From an uncultured Faecalibacterium sp. (GTDB lineage Bacteria > Bacillota > Clostridia > Oscillospirales > Ruminococcaceae), in the NCBI GenBank assembly GCA_934518555.1, contig CAKSXW010000078.1, positions 1-6,028 of the forward strand: a stretch of DNA of 6,028 nucleotides. The letters run 5' to 3'. Shown one piece after another: positions 3,671 to 6,028 of the stretch (position 1 is its first letter; each line of letters starts with the position of its first letter). The notes below the pieces were generated by a model. That model had not been told where the DNA came from, searched no databases, and saw only the letters and a program-made list of their open reading frames with translations. The position numbers and the translations under genes are program-made.

Positions 3671-6028
3671 TTAGCCCAGAGCCTGGATGCTCTGCTCAAT
3701 GTTGGCCAGCTTATCCTGGCTCTTGGCAAACTTGTTGCGGATATCCTCCACCAGAGCCGCCGGGGCACGCTCCACGAACTTGGGGTTGTTCAGCTGGTTG
3801 CCGAACATGGCCAGTTCCTTTTCAGCCTTGGCCTTTTCCTTGTTCAGACGGGCCAGCTCCTTTTCCCGGTCGATGAGCTCCATCATGGGGATAAAGCCCC
3901 GGGCGGCGTGGGTGGACACCTGCACCATGCCGTCGGTGCTGCCCTCGTACTTTTCCGTAAAGGTCACGTCGGTGGCAAAGGCGAACTTGGCCAGGTAGAC
4001 CTGTGCGTTCTGGAAGGGAGCAGCATCGGCAGTCTCGATGATCATGCTGGTCTTTTTGGCCGGGTGGACGTTCATCTCGGTCCGCATGGTACGCACAGCC
4101 TTGATGTAGTCCATGACCTTTTCAAAGGCCTCCTCCTCGGCTGCCCAGTTGTGAGCGGCATCAAAGGTGGGCCAGGCCTGGGTCATGATGGTCTCGGCAG
4201 AGCCGGGCAGGGCCTGGTACAGCTCCTCGGTGATAAAGGGCATAAAGGGGTGCAGCAGCTTCAGGGCCTTATCCAGCACATACACCAGCACACGGCGTGC
4301 GGTGTCGGCCTGCTGGACGTCGCCGGAGTTCAGACGGGGCTTTGCGATCTCGATGAACCAGTCGCAGTATACATCCCAGATAAAGCTGTTGATCTTGGCA
4401 GCAGCCAGGCCCATCTCGTAGTGGTCCAGGTTGTCGGTCATGGCACCAGCCACCTGGTTCAGCTTGGTCAGCACCCACTTGTCGCTCATGTCCAGCTTGT
4501 CCTCGCTGGGCAGGCCCGGCTCAAAGTCCTCGGGCAGGTTCATCAGCACAAAACGGGTGGCGTTCCACAGCTTGTTGGCAAAGTTCCGGGCAGACTCCAC
4601 CTTGGTCTCACTGTAGCGCATATCGTTGCCCGGGGTGGAGCCGTCCACCAGCATGAACCGCAGGGCGTCGGCGCCGTACTTGGCAATGACCTCCAGGGGG
4701 TCGATGCCGTTGCCCAGGCTCTTGGACATCTTGCGGCCCTGGCTGTCACGGACGATGCCGTGGATGCAGACCGTATCAAAGGGAGCCTTGCCGGTGTAGG
4801 CCAGGCCGGAGAAGATCATGCGGCTGACCCAGAAGCCAATGATGTCGTAGCCGGTGACCAGGGTGTTGGTGGGGTAGAAGTACTTCAGGTCGGCGCTGTC
4901 CTCGTTGGGCCAGCCCAGGGTGCTGAAGGGCCACAGGGCAGAGGAGAACCAGGTATCCAGGGTATCCGGGTCCTGGGTCAGCTTTGCGCCGCCGCACTTG
5001 GGGCAGCTGCAGGGAGCAGACTTTGCCACCACGGTCTCGCCGCAGTCGTCGCAGTACCAAGCCGGGATCTGGTGACCCCACCACAGCTGGCGGCTGATGC
5101 ACCAGTCACGGGTGTTCTTCATCCAGTTCATATAGTTCTTGGTAAAGCGCTCGGGCACGAACTTGATCTCGCCCTTTTCCACGCTCTCGATGGCAGGCTT
5201 GGCCAGGGGCTCCATCTTCACGAACCACTGCTTGGACACCATGGGCTCGATGGTGGAGTGGCAGCGGTAGCAGGTGCCCACCTCGTGCTTCAGGGGCTCG
5301 ATCTCCTTCAGGAAACCGCCCTCCTTCAGGTCCGCCAGAATGGCCTTACGGGCCTCCAGAGTGGTCATGCCGGCGTACTTGCCGCAATCCAGCACCTGGG
5401 GCTCGTTGACAGTGTTCTTGCCAGCGGCAAACAGGGCATCGGCGGCAGCCTTGTCGGCAGCACCGGTCATGTGACCGTCGTAGGTAAACACCCGGACGAT
5501 GGGCAGGTCGTGGCGCAGGCCCACCTCAAAGTCGTTGGGGTCGTGGGCAGGGGTGATCTTGACCACGCCGGTGCCCTTGGTCATGTCGGCGTGCTCGTCG
5601 CAGACGATGGGGATCTCCTTGTTCAGCAGGGGCAGCACCACATGGCAGCCGTGGAGATGGGCATACCGGGGGTCGTCACCGTTGATGGCCACAGCGGTAT
5701 CACCCAGCATGGTCTCGGGGCGAGTGGTGGCCAGCTCCAGCATCTCGCCGGTCTCCTTGACGGGGTACAGCAGATGCCAGAAATTGCCGTCCTTTTCCTC
5801 GTACTCCACCTCGGCGTCAGAAATGGAGGTGTTGCAGTGGGGGCACCAGTTCACCATACGGTTGCCCCGGTAGATCAGGCCCTGGTCGTACAGCCGCACG
5901 AACACTTCCTTCACGGCGTCGGAGCAGCCCTCGTCCATGGTGAACCGCTCCCGGTCCCAGTCGCAGCTGCTGCCCAGCTTTTTCAGCTGGCTGACGATGC
6001 GGTTGCCGTACTTGGTCTTCCAGGCCCA
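3671..6028 (-). CDS. valS: Valyl-tRNA synthetase, 5' end cut by window edge
   Basis: Class I aminoacyl-tRNA synthetase that charges tRNA-Val with valine in the cytoplasm and hydrolyses mischarged Thr-tRNA. The frame is open to the right edge, so 785 residues are visible. A full enzyme has about 880, so roughly the first 100 residues, with the HIGH motif, lie outside. The ATG at 5938 is internal: the 30 codons before it read as ValRS too (WAWKTKYGNRIV... then CDWDRERFTMDEG). Visible in order: the CP1 editing domain with ATTRPETMLGDTA and the DPNDFE loop; the ISRQLWWGHQIPAWYC block; a Cys-rich zinc-type site (CDDC...CSCPKC); DTWFSSALWPFSTLGWP; the KMSKS loop (codons at 4718-4732); the anticodon-binding helical domain (FCDW-type CDWFIEIAKPRL, LLHPFMPFITEELYQ); and a C-terminal Lys/Glu-rich coiled coil (about the last 70 residues) that clamps the tRNA. 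No frameshift is seen. First visible gene of a leftward operon; its promoter, and any T-box leader, are out of view. Confidence 0.98.
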   Translation of the reverse strand, partial: WAWKTKYGNRIVSQLKKLGSSCDWDRERFTMDEGCSDAVKEVFVRLYDQGLIYRGNRMVNWCPHCNTSISDAEVEYEEKDGNFWHLLYPVKETGEMLELATTRPETMLGDTAVAINGDDPRYAHLHGCHVVLPLLNKEIPIVCDEHADMTKGTGVVKITPAHDPNDFEVGLRHDLPIVRVFTYDGHMTGAADKAAADALFAAGKNTVNEPQVLDCGKYAGMTTLEARKAILADLKEGGFLKEIEPLKHEVGTCYRCHSTIEPMVSKQWFVKMEPLAKPAIESVEKGEIKFVPERFTKNYMNWMKNTRDWCISRQLWWGHQIPAWYCDDCGETVVAKSAPCSCPKCGGAKLTQDPDTLDTWFSSALWPFSTLGWPNEDSADLKYFYPTNTLVTGYDIIGFWVSRMIFSGLAYTGKAPFDTVCIHGIVRDSQGRKMSKSLGNGIDPLEVIAKYGADALRFMLVDGSTPGNDMRYSETKVESARNFANKLWNATRFVLMNLPEDFEPGLPSEDKLDMSDKWVLTKLNQVAGAMTDNLDHYEMGLAAAKINSFIWDVYCDWFIEIAKPRLNSGDVQQADTARRVLVYVLDKALKLLHPFMPFITEELYQALPGSAETIMTQAWPTFDAAHNWAAEEEAFEKVMDYIKAVRTMRTEMNVHPAKKTSMIIETADAAPFQNAQVYLAKFAFATDVTFTEKYEGSTDGMVQVSTHAARGFIPMMELIDREKELARLNKEKAKAEKELAMFGNQLNNPKFVERAPAALVEDIRNKFAKSQDKLANIEQSIQALG

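Noticed and set aside
3670..3768. N-terminal extension of the VanZ-like protein within valS
   Set aside because: The added residues are Arg/Ser/Trp-rich shadow of the valS coiled coil, and the ATG at 3669 gives a normal VanZ-like length.
1..6028. CRISPR array, insertion sequence, tRNA or attachment site
   Set aside because: No regularly spaced repeats, transposase, terminal inverted repeats or tRNA cloverleaf could be found on either strand by reading.

Overview
The window looks like chromosomal DNA from a GC-rich member of the Clostridia, most likely Oscillospiraceae (the Faecalibacterium / Subdoligranulum / Gemmiger neighbourhood). This rests on the forespore operon spoIIAA-spoIIAB-sigF, the valS–folC gene order known from Firmicutes, a Cys-rich valyl-tRNA synthetase, and strongly GC-rich genes beside an AT-rich regulatory stretch. 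The genus is inference; no rRNA gene body is in view to settle it. Every convincing gene and promoter is on the minus strand, so transcription runs from right to left.

Right part (6028 to about 1820): a housekeeping operon. The 3' nine-tenths of valS enters from the right edge. One base after its stop comes a small VanZ-like membrane protein, and three bases after that a FolC/Mur-ligase homologue whose Shine-Dalgarno lies just before the VanZ stop codon. The FolC homologue keeps the family's length and layout but has lost most residues needed for folylpolyglutamate synthesis; this is the most interesting feature here. A perfect 14-bp-stem hairpin with U-rich tails on both sides (1820-1878) closes the operon and can work in both directions.

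Middle part (1793 to 337): spoIIAA (anti-anti-sigma), spoIIAB (anti-sigma kinase) and sigF (forespore sigma factor), tightly spaced and in the canonical order. SpoIIAA and SpoIIAB have all their signature residues. SigF is shortened at the N-terminus by about 30 residues compared with B. subtilis and has an unusual recognition helix end. I see no SigH-type promoter for this operon after the terminator or in the last few hundred bases of the FolC homologue.

Left part (336 to 1): no gene. It is AT-rich and holds two strong SigA-type promoters in tandem, both with 17-bp spacers and A-rich upstream DNA, a leader hairpin and a boxA-like antitermination sequence. This is the layout of a stable-RNA (probably rRNA) operon promoter region, firing leftward off the window edge. 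The downstream promoter contains a perfect inverted repeat between its -35 and -10 boxes. No mobile element, CRISPR array or tRNA gene was found.
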